Assembly: GCA_027475525.1 (NCBI GenBank)
Contig: JAMWFC010000010.1
Coordinates: 124,001-188,000 of the forward strand
Source: Macrolepiota albuminosa
Taxonomy: Eukaryota; Basidiomycota; Agaricomycetes; Agaricales; Agaricaceae
Reading direction: 5' to 3'
DNA length: 64,000 nucleotides
Shown here: positions 24,901-35,523 of the stretch, one piece after another
Layout of the letters: every line of letters starts with the position of its first letter
How positions within the stretch are numbered: position 1 is the first letter of the stretch
Notes under the pieces: model-generated
The model's input: the letters and a program-made list of their open reading frames with translations, nothing else
The model's database searches: none
Told to the model about the DNA's origin: nothing
Made by a program: the position numbers and the translations under genes

Positions 24901-26952
24901 GCTCGCACCTCCGTTGTTTTTCTCCTCGTGCTCATCCTTTTCGTTTTCGTTTTCGTTGTTTTCGATGTCATGCGCAGGCAGAGAGTCAGTTGCAAGTGTA
25001 AAAACGTCAGGGTCGTATGCATCACGAAGAAACTCGTCGGTGTAATTGTCGGTGTAGTTGTCGCTTTCGCTGAATACCTGCAAAACATCCCGCATCGGCG
25101 CAGACGAGGATTGAGGATACATCAATCCCTCGGCCACAAAAGCATCCTCATCCTCGTCCTCGTCATTTCCTCCCTTTTCCTTTTCCTCGCCCTTCCCTGC
25201 CATCTCCGTTTTTTCCTTATCTCCATCATCACTCATACGGGGACGCTGAATGTCTACCCCCTCATCAACGGGAAGTGACGTTATACTCTCATTCTCCATG
25301 AACCGACCAGGATCCTCTCCTACTTCTTTCTCTTTCTCTTTCTCTTTGTCCTTCCCATCTTTCTTCACGCCCTCCCCTTCGACAATACTGAGCCGATCAG
25401 GCTGGTCGCCTCCTCCTTTCTCCTCCTCCTTCTCAACTTCTTTCGCACCCTCTACTTCCTGCCCATCGAAAACAGCACGACTACTAACTTGACTCAACTG
25501 CAAGCTTTCGCCCGTGCCCGAAACCGACAAATTCGAGGGAGCCTGTACTGTCTCCTTCTCCTTCACTTCCTCTACTCTCGCCTTTTTTGGAGGCGGCGCC
25601 GACTCTGTCTCCCCAGGATTGACGATTGGCCCTTTTGGTTTCCTCGTCGGAGAAGCATGTGCACGTAAAGAACCTTTCGTTTCCACCTTGTCCTTGTCCT
25701 TGTCCCGATCCTTCGCCGCCTTGTTGTCCTTGTCCTTCCCTCCCTCCTCCTCTACTGTATCTTTTTCCTTATCCCCACTGCGCTTTCGTTTACCTGTCGT
25801 CTTCCTGGACCTCTTTCCCTTTGCTGACTCAGGTTCAAGAGAAGCCGGCGGCGGGGCAGGCGGAAGGACCGGGTCCCAGCGATAAAACTCGGTATAGTCG
25901 TCAGAGCAGAATTTGAGTCCAGCGGTGAGAGTGTCGTGTGATAGTCCTTCTGCACATTCTTCTTTTGTGAGATGAAAACCTTTATGGCCTTTTAAAACAA
26001 AGCGAGTCCAGTCTGTGCGAGAACGGTGTTAGTTAACTGTAGTATAACGAGAACATTAAAAAGCACCTTTTTTGAGAACATCTTGCTCATACTCTGCCTC
26101 CTCAAACTCCTTCCAGAAAGCCATGACAAACTCTTCGCGATTGACGAGCCACCTGCGATAATACCTCGTCAACGCTCGATCGAACATGGGACTCCTCCAC
26201 GACTTGTCCATCGTATCATTCGCCATGGCCTCACGGGCCTTTTGCAGAAACATGGTACACAGCCTGCCAACATGAAGAATATCATACTGATAATTCTCCC
26301 ACTCTTCCTCCCTTTGGGGACTGGACAACACCAGGCGCAGGCTCTCCCACTGGAACTTCATCGCAAACATCAGTGGGAGGCGATAGCCCTTTGGGATCAT
26401 GATGGGTGTGCCATCTCCACATACGACGACGCACCACGGGTCAATAGAGCCGGGGGGGTGGCGCGGGGGGACGTCGAAGACGTTGTCGAGGAGGTACGAG
26501 ATGAGATAAACATTAGTCCAGGCGTAGGGACGGATGTATTCGAGTTCGTCGGGGTGTTTCCAGGGCTCGGCGGGATTGGGAAGGACGACGGGCGGACGGG
26601 AACGGGCGGGCGTCTTTGTTTTTTCATCGGCTGATTCGGGATTGGCTGGGCGGGGCATCGGGGCGGGCTGGGGGGCGGGATCGGCGGGACGGGAGGGGAC
26701 GGGAGGGGACGGGACGTTGGGGGCAGGCGGGGATGTGCGTTTGTTCGGTGAGAGTTTCGGCTTCGGCTTCGGGGGGCGGGGACGGGACGGGGAGGACACC
26801 TTGCGCATGATGAGCACGACCGGACGGTCCGGGCGGCGGCGGAGGCGGCGGTCTTGGGAGCGAAGGGCCGGCGTGGTGGGCGCGCGGTCGGGGTTGATTG
26901 CAGGCGTCGAATCGTCCAGGACCCACTCAGGGTGCGGTTCAAGGTTCGCCAA
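21977..26952 (-). CDS. Probable host gene: large disordered protein, three exons seen
   Basis: Exons on the minus strand: 26,952-26,067, 26,012-24,099 and 23,952-21,977. The introns are 54 bp (GTGCTT...CGCACAG, branch-like CTAAC) and 146 bp (GTGAGT...AATAG), both phase 1. The summed length is a multiple of three and the stop is TAG. The first in-frame ATG is at 26,808, but the frame is open upstream to 26,952 and beyond, so a 5' exon may be missing. About 1,540-1,590 residues. The N-terminal part is Pro/Arg-rich, then comes a folded-looking block (26,570-25,870: YIRPYAWTNVYLISYLLDN, FVMAFWKEFEEAEYEQDVLKKG, FYRWDPVLPP), then Lys/Glu/Asp-rich disorder. Two 38-residue repeats (QDETGSERA...GVGGG) lie at about 24,170-24,390, and a Ser/Pro-rich region follows. 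A coiled coil (EIQLLKEDHQREVSKMRNEI) is near 22,600, before the C-terminus RMFVPIDMTDDD. I do not recognise the family. CpG-rich and stop-free, unlike its surroundings, so likely expressed; the basic and acidic tracts suggest, but do not show, a nuclear role. Confidence 0.75.
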
Positions 26953-28096
26953 ACACGTGTCAACCCTCGCCTTTTTTTTTTCTCTCTAGTACTGGCCCTC
27001 GATTGCCCTATACGATGCCCTGGTATCAAAGTTGGCTTTCATTAAACACCGTGTAGCTATTCTCGGAGGATCTCAATTGTCGGGACACGGCCTCAACTCA
27101 TTTTAAAGCAACCCTCAATCCTCCTGCAGATATCACTATCAATTCATCACCGCGTGGTACCCTTTCACCCCCCGGGCCTGATCGGAAAACCTCTATATCA
27201 CGAACAAACCCATTGCCCTAATCTCATCTCCTTCAGCTTGGTACCCCAAATCCCGCAGTTCATAACCCTCATAGCGCCGTCGAAACCTCCAATGTACCTA
27301 GATAGCTATCAAGGGTACCCTCAATCATTCAGTAGACCAGACTATATACGAGCCTCGGACAACACAACTCTAGATCACGTATTTATGTGTCGGTTCAGTC
27401 CTTAGACCGAGGCTCATGTACTTATATGGCGGCGTTTATTCTAGATTTGAATCTGGAGGACTCTTTCTCGAGGTTGATGATACTGCAATCTTGTCTAGCA
27501 TGATTCGGATATACATGTTATCTCTGTACTACTTTATGATGCTCTACAACAAGAACTGGATTTCTAACGTTGCTTTACCATTGTCCAACCCAATTAGGAT
27601 GCACATCAACTCCACAGCTTATATCCAGTATCAAGAACATCCTTTCTCTCCTGCAACTACATCCCACACATTCGAAATGCTTCCACTCTGCCACAGCCTG
27701 TTCCAACCAAGCCACCTCTGCAATCTTTAGGAATCACCAAACACATTTTCATCCTCCATGACATGCTCAGAGACAACCAGGTGTGTATGTCCTGATACAA
27801 CAGATATTCTTACCCCAAAAGGCACTTACAACTAAATGCCTCTGAAAAAACTTCTCACAAAAACATTCATCCTGGTCTCTAGATGCATTCCAAGTAAATT
27901 CAATATAGTATTTTGTTGACAGGGTAACCATCTGCTTGCACCTTATTTTACATGTTTCACCTTATCACTCAACCCAGTAGTATCATTAATACAGATGTAA
28001 AATACCATTGAAGTAAATACCTACTCTGCATTTACAATATTACAGCCCATAATGCATGTAAGGCAGGGTGTACTTGAGATACTCCTATGTTAAATA
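26953..28096. other. Upstream region of the host gene; no gene recognised
   Basis: 26,953-27,400 is CpG-containing and probably holds the promoter and perhaps a missing first exon of the minus-strand gene. From about 27,420 rightwards the sequence becomes CpG-poor repeat-like DNA with short Thr/His/Pro-rich open frames without recognisable motifs. Confidence 0.45.
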
Positions 28097-28327
28097 GTGT
28101 ATAATCCAGTGATGCTGGAATAACAGGTGGCATTGCCAGAGATTCAGCAAAATTCTAGAAAGAGCATGTGTTCATCTTGGAACTTGGGATTCGTCATGAC
28201 CTGCTTACTCAGTGTATAATCCAGCGGTTCTGGAATAACAGGTGGCATTGCAAGAGATTCAGCAAAATTATAGAAAGAGCATGTGTTGATCTTGGAACTT
28301 GGCGTTTGACACAACCTGCTTACTCCA
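28097..28327. repeat. Imperfect tandem duplication, period 115 bp
   Basis: Units start GTGTATAATCCAG at 28,097 and 28,212 and share GGAATAACAGGTGGCATTG and GAAAGAGCATGTGTT with several differences. Old duplication immediately left of repeat F; no coding sense seen. Confidence 0.8.
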
Positions 28328-28328
28328 T

Positions 28329-28690
28329 GTTACACCCCCACTCTAAGATCTACCCCTGGACCCCTTCACTAACACCTCAGCTATGCACCTCAACTGACAC
28401 CTGCCATCATGCCTATCATCACTACTGTTATGTGCATCAACTGTGCTATCCCACACATCACAAACCCTGGGAACATTTGCCATCACAGGTATCACTCTTA
28501 CAATCAGCACCCCAGATCATACCTGCTATCATGCACATCCCCAATTACCCAGCTACCACCTGGCCATCTGCATCACACTGTCACTCCCACACCATTGATC
28601 ATGCATCCCACAGATACAATTCTCCATATACGGTTGATCCTCCATTCCACTGCTAGTCATAGAAATCTCAAGAGTCACTGTAGACATCCC
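28329..28690 (+). repeat. Repeat F, copy 1 (LTR-like start)
   Basis: Begins TGTTACACCCCCACTC and contains CATGCCTATCATCACTACTG and CATAGAAATCTC-type sequence. It shares this order with 31,190-32,060. The TGTTACACCCC start resembles many basidiomycete gypsy LTRs, but I cannot place the 3' end or any adjoining internal region. Confidence 0.55.
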
Positions 28691-30224
28691 AGGAACTCTG
28701 CAGACCACCAGAGTATGTACCTACAGTATATCAGACTTGTAGTTACCATCTTGTAGTTTTTACTCTTGATATTGCTAACTTTAATTGTGTTTCTTCTCTT
28801 TGCATGCCCTGTAAATCCTTGACTGGCACATGCTTGACTGGCATGCACTTTTGACTAGCACACATACTTCAGATTGGTATGCACTTCATGACTTTCAATT
28901 ATCTAATCCTAGTCTCGTCTTGGAACTCCCAGTTCTTGACTTTACCTTATTATTCTATTTCTTCCATTTGCTCCAGACTTGTTCTTTGATGACATCTGGA
29001 GCCCCAGAACACATTTCAGAGTACCAGACACCCTGAGTACATGTAGTTATGCAATTGAGTCCACCTCATAAGAGCATTGCTTTACTTGAAAGGCCCCTGA
29101 GTCAGCAGTATCCACCTGTCACATCACACCTACTCCAGACCCCTTGTGCTTACTCCAGACCTCTAGACATTACAACCATCATATTACATACACTCTGGAC
29201 CTCTTGGCATCACCCCCTGTCTATTTCAGACCTTCCAATCTCACTTCTCACTTACTCCAGACCTTCTGATGTGTCCCACTCACCTTGAACCTCCTCCAGG
29301 ACCTCTATGTCATCTCCTGGCCTGCTGTGTTACATACATTTGTAGATTTGCCTTGGCCATCATCAGTTGTCACATATCAAAGGCCAGTACAACACCATCA
29401 GCAGGAGTCAATAGAGATAGTGAGACTATCTACACAAAGCCCACTGAATGTCTGAGTAGATCATCTGCTGATAACAGACCTACTGATGACAGATCTGCTT
29501 TAGCTACCAGATGTGCTGCAAACTTGGAGAAGCAACTAGGGGTTCCACTTTCTCTGTCACATAGCTTACCACACACACTACTGCCTGACTTACAAGAAGA
29601 ACTCACTGTCTTGGACTCACCATATACTCTCTAGCATGGCACAGCTCAGCACTACAACAGATCTACTGTTCACAATGAATCTGGAGTGAATCTATTAGCT
29701 TCTGCTCGTGACAAATGTGGTATTAATGCAGCAGTAGTAGAGGCCACCACTATCCACCTCTTACATCAAAGAGGATAGAACTACTTAGACCCTCCAATTA
29801 ATGGCCTTAGTGATAGTGGTTGAGGAAAGAGTTAAGCAGAGTGCTATGGGAAACATGAGGCTGTAAACATATATGGTAACTGGGGCACAATGCTAGTTAT
29901 GTAGCCAGATTGGAACTTGGACAAACCTCAGTCTATGTTACATGGACTGAGGTATGTTGCAAGTATTCAATAGTGCAGACAAATTACTTACAACCTAGAT
30001 AGTTACATTGTGAACAACAGGTACCTACACAAGAATATAAGTCTATATTACATGGACTGAGTTACATTGTGAACAACAATAGTTCCCCTTGATATACAGT
30101 GTTGAGAAGGGTACTCAACATTCTGAGAGATGAGGAAATTTATAATAGCAACAACCAGTTTGAAGAGGAGTAAAGGCTAGCATTGCAAAATCAAAAGAAG
30201 TGCAAGGCATTGCCTAACCAATTG
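28691..30224. other. Degraded, CpG-poor DNA without a recognised gene
   Basis: Contains short open frames such as 29,269-29,634 and a partly repeated phrase (TACATGGACTGAG...TACATTGTGAACAACA around 29,935-30,080), but no domain I can name. Probably old retroelement sequence. Confidence 0.4.
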
Positions 30225-30722
30225 TGTCAGGGGACTCCTCATTTATTCCTTCTTTCACTCCCTATTCCTTCACTCTCCTTTCATTTATTTCCTTATTTCT
30301 TCTATCATTCTCTCATTTTGCTGTTTCTATTCTCTCAACACTATCTGTTAGTACTATTCTTAGCCTTTGAGGTGCTCTGGTTCTTTAGCTGTCATTTAGA
30401 CAAGTGTGGGCCCTTCAGCACTGCTTTCAGACTACTTATATAAGCTGGACTTTGCTTTTCTGACTTCCAAAGTCCAGAGTTTTCCTGCCTTGTTTGCACA
30501 GTTGTTTGTTTAGGTAATTTTTGAGTTTTTAAGGTTTTGTTGTACTGTACAGTTGTTTTCCATGCTTCAGAAGCCCCAGAAGCATCCAACCTGGCATAGG
30601 GAATCCCTAGACTTGTTCTCTTAGTAGTTATTATGATATTGTCAGTATATACTCTAATACACTTTGGATCTCCCTCTGCCAGCTGTGTGACTGAGCCACA
30701 GCCTCTAGAGGTTGCCCTTACA
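30225..30722 (+). repeat. Solo LTR, family A, with perfect target duplication
   Basis: 498 bp, TGTCAGGGGACTCC to GTTGCCCTTACA. Flanked by AATTG on both sides (30,220-30,224 and 30,723-30,727). No internal sequence, so it arose by recombination between the two LTRs of a complete element. Confidence 0.92.
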
Positions 30723-31189
30723 AATTGCCAACAAATTAAAAGCAACTCTGCAAGTCTCAAGCACAAATGTTACAAGAGGATGCAGCTTGATACATTGATA
30801 TATCTACATGAGTAAAAAGGAGTAGCAGCTGCATCAAGGTCATTTGACCAGACCACTATCATTGATGGGAGGAAAGGTTACATTACATTTTTGTAATATA
30901 AGAATGTCTGTGATAAAAAAAAAGTTTAGCTCAATCAATAATCTTTACCTGTCTTCCATCACCTTGCACCTCTTAGTAAGCTGACTGGACAATTGGGTCC
31001 ATTAAATTGGTGGCTGACTACATCAGGAGTTGCTGTGAGCCTGTTCCCTTGGACCAGGGAAGGAGGGTTCTTAGCAGGAACTGTTGGAGGAATAGAAGAT
31101 GTTTGAGGAGGTGAGGGAGATGTTTGTTACAGAGGGGATAGAGCAACAGTGATTGGAGTATGTACATTGGTGGCAGGAGAGAATTGGTT
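30723..31189. other. No recognised feature
   Basis: CpG-poor sequence to the right of the solo LTR. It continues the sequence interrupted at 30,224 and has no coding signal I recognise. Confidence 0.4.
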
Positions 31190-32060
31190 AGAGTCATGAC
31201 CCCCTACTCTGAAATCCACCCTGAGATATCTCTGGAGCCCCTTCTGGATCTCCTCACTGACTTCTAGCCATGCACCCTGATCAATACCCACTATCATGCC
31301 CACTATCACTACTATTATGTGCATCAGCTTGGCCATCATGCACATCACTCTAACCACCCCAGTGTATCACAAACACTAGAACCAGCCACCATCATTATTA
31401 TCATCTCTATAATTGGCATCTGTAAAAAGAATATTTAAGGTCTGCAGAACTCCTTCTACAGAGCCAGCAAGCACTGGTGACAAGCAGGAGTCAAGCAGAT
31501 GCAGAAGCAAGCAAGCATCAGGCAAGGAACTAGCAAGGCTAACTAAGCAGTTGGATGTCACTAGACAGCTTACAGTAATTTCAGTATGTAGGCTGGAAGA
31601 ACACTGCTATTGTTCAGCCTGGAGATATTCTATTTACAGGCTGCCTTTATATACTATATTGGTGGCTGTGCTATTACTAATACTGCTTAACTAATTGGGC
31701 CCCAGTATGTAATGGAGTATAACTAACAATAATTAATGCTGAGTAAGGTCCATGCATATGACTTATCAAGACTGACTACTAGAAGACCAAAAGAGATAGG
31801 ACAGGCCAAGCAGTCATTTGGATATGCTAAATGTGGGCACATTGTTGGACTAAGCTTGGAATAGAGTTGGACATGGTCTAAAAACTGGTCCTCTGACAGC
31901 ATTCCAGATTACACTTACACTCCCATGCAGTCCTGATCACATGTTCTGCAGATATAATCTCATGTATTCAATCACTTTTCTGTCCTGCTGCCAATCACAG
32001 AGTTTCTATAGACATTTAATGCCCAACTAATATTTCACACAAACTCCTTGTTTCATTTAC
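31190..32060 (+). repeat. Repeat F, copy 2, split by solo LTR-G
   Basis: 31,190-31,420 matches 28,330-28,500 of copy 1 (ATGCCCACTATCACTACTATTATGTGCATCA-like, given here only in part). 31,899-32,060 matches about 28,560-28,700 (CAGATATAAT, ATCACAGAGTTTCTATAGACAT). The middle is replaced by the 478-bp LTR-G. Confidence 0.6.
31421..31898 (+). repeat. Solo LTR, family G
   Basis: 478 bp, TGTAAAAAGAATATT to TGGTCCTCTGACA, identical in length to the copy at 11,318. Flanks GCATC (31,416-31,420) and GCATT (31,899-31,903): a 5-bp target duplication with one C/T change. It carries the uninterrupted CCACCAATATAGTATATA site (reverse complement, about 31,650-31,670) that is split by the Helitron-like insert in the 42,947 copy. 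Confidence 0.88.
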
Positions 32061-32129
32061 TCACATCTCCTGTACAAATCCCAATGCCTCCACCTTTTCT
32101 GGGCCCTGTAAGGCTATTCAGACGCCTTC

Positions 32130-32134
32130 ACAAC

Positions 32135-32166
<32 letters not shown>

Positions 32167-32199
32167 GCAACAGCAACTACTACTACTACTACTACTACC
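32130..32199. repeat. Compound microsatellite (CAA)n then (CTA)n
   Basis: About 14 CAA-type units followed by about 8 CTA units; encodes the poly-Gln/poly-Leu run of a short spurious frame. Confidence 0.9.
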
Positions 32200-32599
32200 A
32201 CCTCATTCTACCCCACAGTTATTGTTGCTCCCAAATCCTTTAAAATTACCCAGTCATCTTGTGATAGCATAGAATTGCTTTACCACACTTTAAATACCAC
32301 CTGTGCATGCCAGCCCCTACACTGATATTTAATTTTGATTTTTCCTCTTAAAACCCATACATATAACCACTTTCCAATCTATTTTTGCAACTACCTTTCT
32401 TGCTATTTGATCTCGCTTACCCCAGCCTCTTGTTTAGTTACCTTCTTGCTACTGAACATTTTACAGCTTGCTGACATGGCACTGGTCCCCCCTCAAGTGT
32501 GCCATGTATCATTACCATCCACCCCAGTCTGACCTGCAAAGCACAAACTACCTCCTTTCACCCCCCATATCTATATACCTGGCAGTCATATGGCATCTG

Positions 32600-35067
32600 T
32601 GGACTCTGATGCTGAATCCAACTCTGAGACCAGTTTGTCACTGAGCCTTATTTCCTCATTCCCAAGGGTCATCAGCTAATAGTCTGAGGATGTGTATTGT
32701 CCAACTCAAGTGAAACCCCAGTGGCTCTTGTCAAAAATGTGATTCTAAATCTTGCATCAGACCCTAATTTTGATTTCCTGGACATCCTTCCACTGCTAGT
32801 GTCCCCTTTCAGTGACAGGCCATCTAATGTGTCTTCAGCAGGCTATGTTAAGGTCAAGTATGGCTTAGATGATTTGAAAACAGAACTGAGAGTAGATTGA
32901 CTTGAACATGTCAAGATGGAACTCATGGTACTGAAGCTCAAATGGGAGGTTAGATGGAGCACAAGCCATAAGGTAAGGAGTGATAAGCACCTGTCTTATC
33001 ACCTAATGGATCTTTACCTGAGAATGACCAAACATGATGATATTCCTACTGAGCATCTTTCCATTCTACAGTATCATATTGAGAAACTAGGCTACAGAGT
33101 TGTGTCAATCTTTGCATCATTTGGTTGCCCACAGATTATTTATCTTCTCCCTAATAATGCAGGTTGTTTTATGGCTCTGAGTTTACTGGTTGTCTCTTCA
33201 AAGATATCCAAGTGTGTGGCCCAAATCAAACTGCTACAGGAGATCCCCATTGAGAAGCCATTTGAGCTGGTAGTTTTGGGGGTGAGGGACCTTGACCAGC
33301 TGGAAAAGCATGTAGTCACATGGACCAAGAAAATGGTGCAATGCTTGTTCATTAACAGCAGGTCCTCAGACCTCAAGTCTGACCAAATTATCTTTTCTCT
33401 ACCATCCTGAGCTGAAACACTTACTATTCTTAAAGATGAAGACTCCTTTCAAAGAAAATTCCTGGAGACTATCCACATCCCACATCTCCTCTGGAACTGT
33501 AGCAATAGCCCCATTTACAAGATCTCATCAGATCTTAAAAGGCACCAATCAGATCAGTAGAACTGTTAGTTCTCTGGCTTGGGAGGTAAGGGAACTACAT
33601 GGAGAGATGCAGTTGGTCAAGACCCAACAGGCAGAAGTGTTAGTGAATCAGACCAAGATGGCAGGCCTAATCTCTGACCTGGATTGTTGCATGATTGCAT
33701 CTCAACAGGTGATTCAAGGTCTGACTCAGATTACAAATTGAAGACCTCAAAACTCAAGGCAGTGGGTTGCATGTTGCTATTTGCTTGTCAGACAATGCAT
33801 GTGAGAAGGTGGAGATGCAGGCAGCTGTGGCTGACATTAAGCAGAAGATTGCCTAGGAGAAGGCAGAGCTGTCTGTGTTAACAGGGAGGTTCACTAGTAT
33901 TACTGGTGTTCCACTCACTTCATCTCTACAGGATCAGTCTCATCTCATGGTAGTTGAGCCAGCACCATTGAATCAGGACATGCATAACCCCAGGGTGGAG
34001 TTATCACAATTCAAGAAGTGGAAGACATCAAGCTAGGTGGAGGATCTCATGTCACTTAGAGGAGATAGTGCCATGTCAAGTGAAGAGATGGTGTATTCCA
34101 ATCCTTCATTTTTTCTTAGTAGTCAGGATATTAATGTGAGCACCCAATCACTCAGAGTCTCTTCAGTTAGACTCTGCCCCACACTGTCAAGCAACTCTGC
34201 CTCAAGGGCCAAGCTCCCTGGTCACTGGGACATATGGAAGATGATGAAGAGTGAGATATTGAGAGCCTCATCATACACTGCACCGTCATTTCCTGCATTT
34301 TCTAATTTTTGTTCTTTTGCCACCCCATTTTGTTTGTGTCTCTACAAACCTTTCTTGGAACTAGCATCATTGTCAGGGTATCTCAAGAATAATTGTATCT
34401 CATTGAGACATTTACCTATTACATCTTACACATCACAATATGTATCAATCTTGATTTCTTTCTACAAGCTTGTCTTATATGTCTCCTCTTTTTGTTTACA
34501 TTTCTTGTCACATATGCACATGCTACATCTGCTATGCCCCAATATTACTTCAGCATGTATGCCCTAAACATCATTGGGCTTGTAAGCCCAATAAAGCTGG
34601 CCTGTATGGCTCAGTTGATTTTTAAGTTGACACCTCATTTCTTTGCACTGCTGGAGACCAAGACAAGGTCATGCATGAGCACAAGGCTCCCTGTCTCCAA
34701 TCATAAAGTAGTCGAGAGATATAGTATGCAGTGTGCATTGTCTCTACTAGCAAAATGGAGTGTAATCCTGGGCATCCATAAGAACATTCAAGTAGTAGTG
34801 TGTGTTCCTCTCAATCATACCTCTCTCTGGGGTTGTGTAATTGCTTTGGATATTGCCATTCCTCTCTCATCAAATGCTTTATTCATACATCAAGTCTTTG
34901 CTATATATGCACTTTGTGACTCTGACCTTGATGAATTGTCCCATAACTTTTGGCTGCAGTTGACAAACATTATTTGTCACACCCAAATGTCCTGGTCTGT
35001 CTTCAGTGACCTTAATGCAACTGTGCCTGCTTGGGAGTGTGCAGCAGACAATGCTGTAGCAAGACAA
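32600..35067 (+). pseudogene. LINE remnant: ORF1-like coiled-coil region and endonuclease start
   Basis: 34,530-35,067 reads MYALNIIGLVSPIKLACM, PHFFALLETKTRS, KWSVILGIHKNIQVV, VPLNHTSLWGCVIALDIAIP, WSVFSDLNATVPAWE. This is an APE-type LINE endonuclease with N, E (ALLETKT) and GDLN-like (SDLNAT) motifs. Upstream, 32,690-33,410 and 33,436-33,880 have a helical, Lys/Glu/Leu-rich character (EVRELHGEMQLVKTQQAEVL) that fits ORF1 or a linker, less surely. The endonuclease is cut off by the family A LTR at 35,068; the RT part is not found to the right. It is a different LINE group from the one at 1-7,300. Confidence 0.7.
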
Positions 35068-35523
35068 TGTAAGGGCGACCTCTAGAGGCTGTGGCTCAGT
35101 CACACAGCTGGCAGAGGGAGATCCAAAGAGAACAAGTCTAGGGATTTCCTATGCCAGGTTGGATGCTTCTGGGGCCTCTGAAGCATGGGAAACAACTGTA
35201 CAGTACAACAAAACCTTAAAAACTCGAAAATTGACTAACCAAACAACTGTGCAAACAAGGCAGGAAAACTCCGGACTTTAGAAGTCAGAAAGGCAAACTC
35301 CAGCTTATATAAGCAGTCTGGAAGTGGTGCTGAAGGGTCCACACTTGTCTGAATGGTAGCTAAAGAACCAGAGCACCTCAAGGGCTGAGAGTAGTACTCA
35401 CAGATAGTGTTGAAAGAATAGAAACAGTAAAATGAAATAATGGCAGAAGAAATAAGAGAATGAATGAAGGGAGAGTGAAGAGATAAAGAGTGAGAAAAGG
35501 AAGAAATGAAGAGTCCCCTGACA
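35068..35523 (-). repeat. LTR, family A, between a LINE and a gypsy element
   Basis: 456 bp, TGTAAGGGCGACCTC to GAGTCCCCTGACA. Left flank GACAA belongs to the LINE endonuclease; right flank GTATC belongs to the gypsy chromodomain. The flanks do not match, so the two sides were not joined by one simple insertion. Confidence 0.85.

Noticed and set aside
24611..25885. Plus-strand frames rich in Ser/Phe/Val opposite the host gene
   Set aside because: Low-complexity mirror images of Lys/Glu/Asp-rich codons; the minus-strand exons with proper introns explain the region.
28168..28656. A His/Thr/Pro-rich protein gene
   Set aside because: The frame covers repeat F and a tandem duplication, is not conserved in repeat F copy 2, and has repeat-like composition.
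32048..32272. A poly-Gln/poly-Leu protein
   Set aside because: It is only the translation of the CAA/CTA microsatellite.
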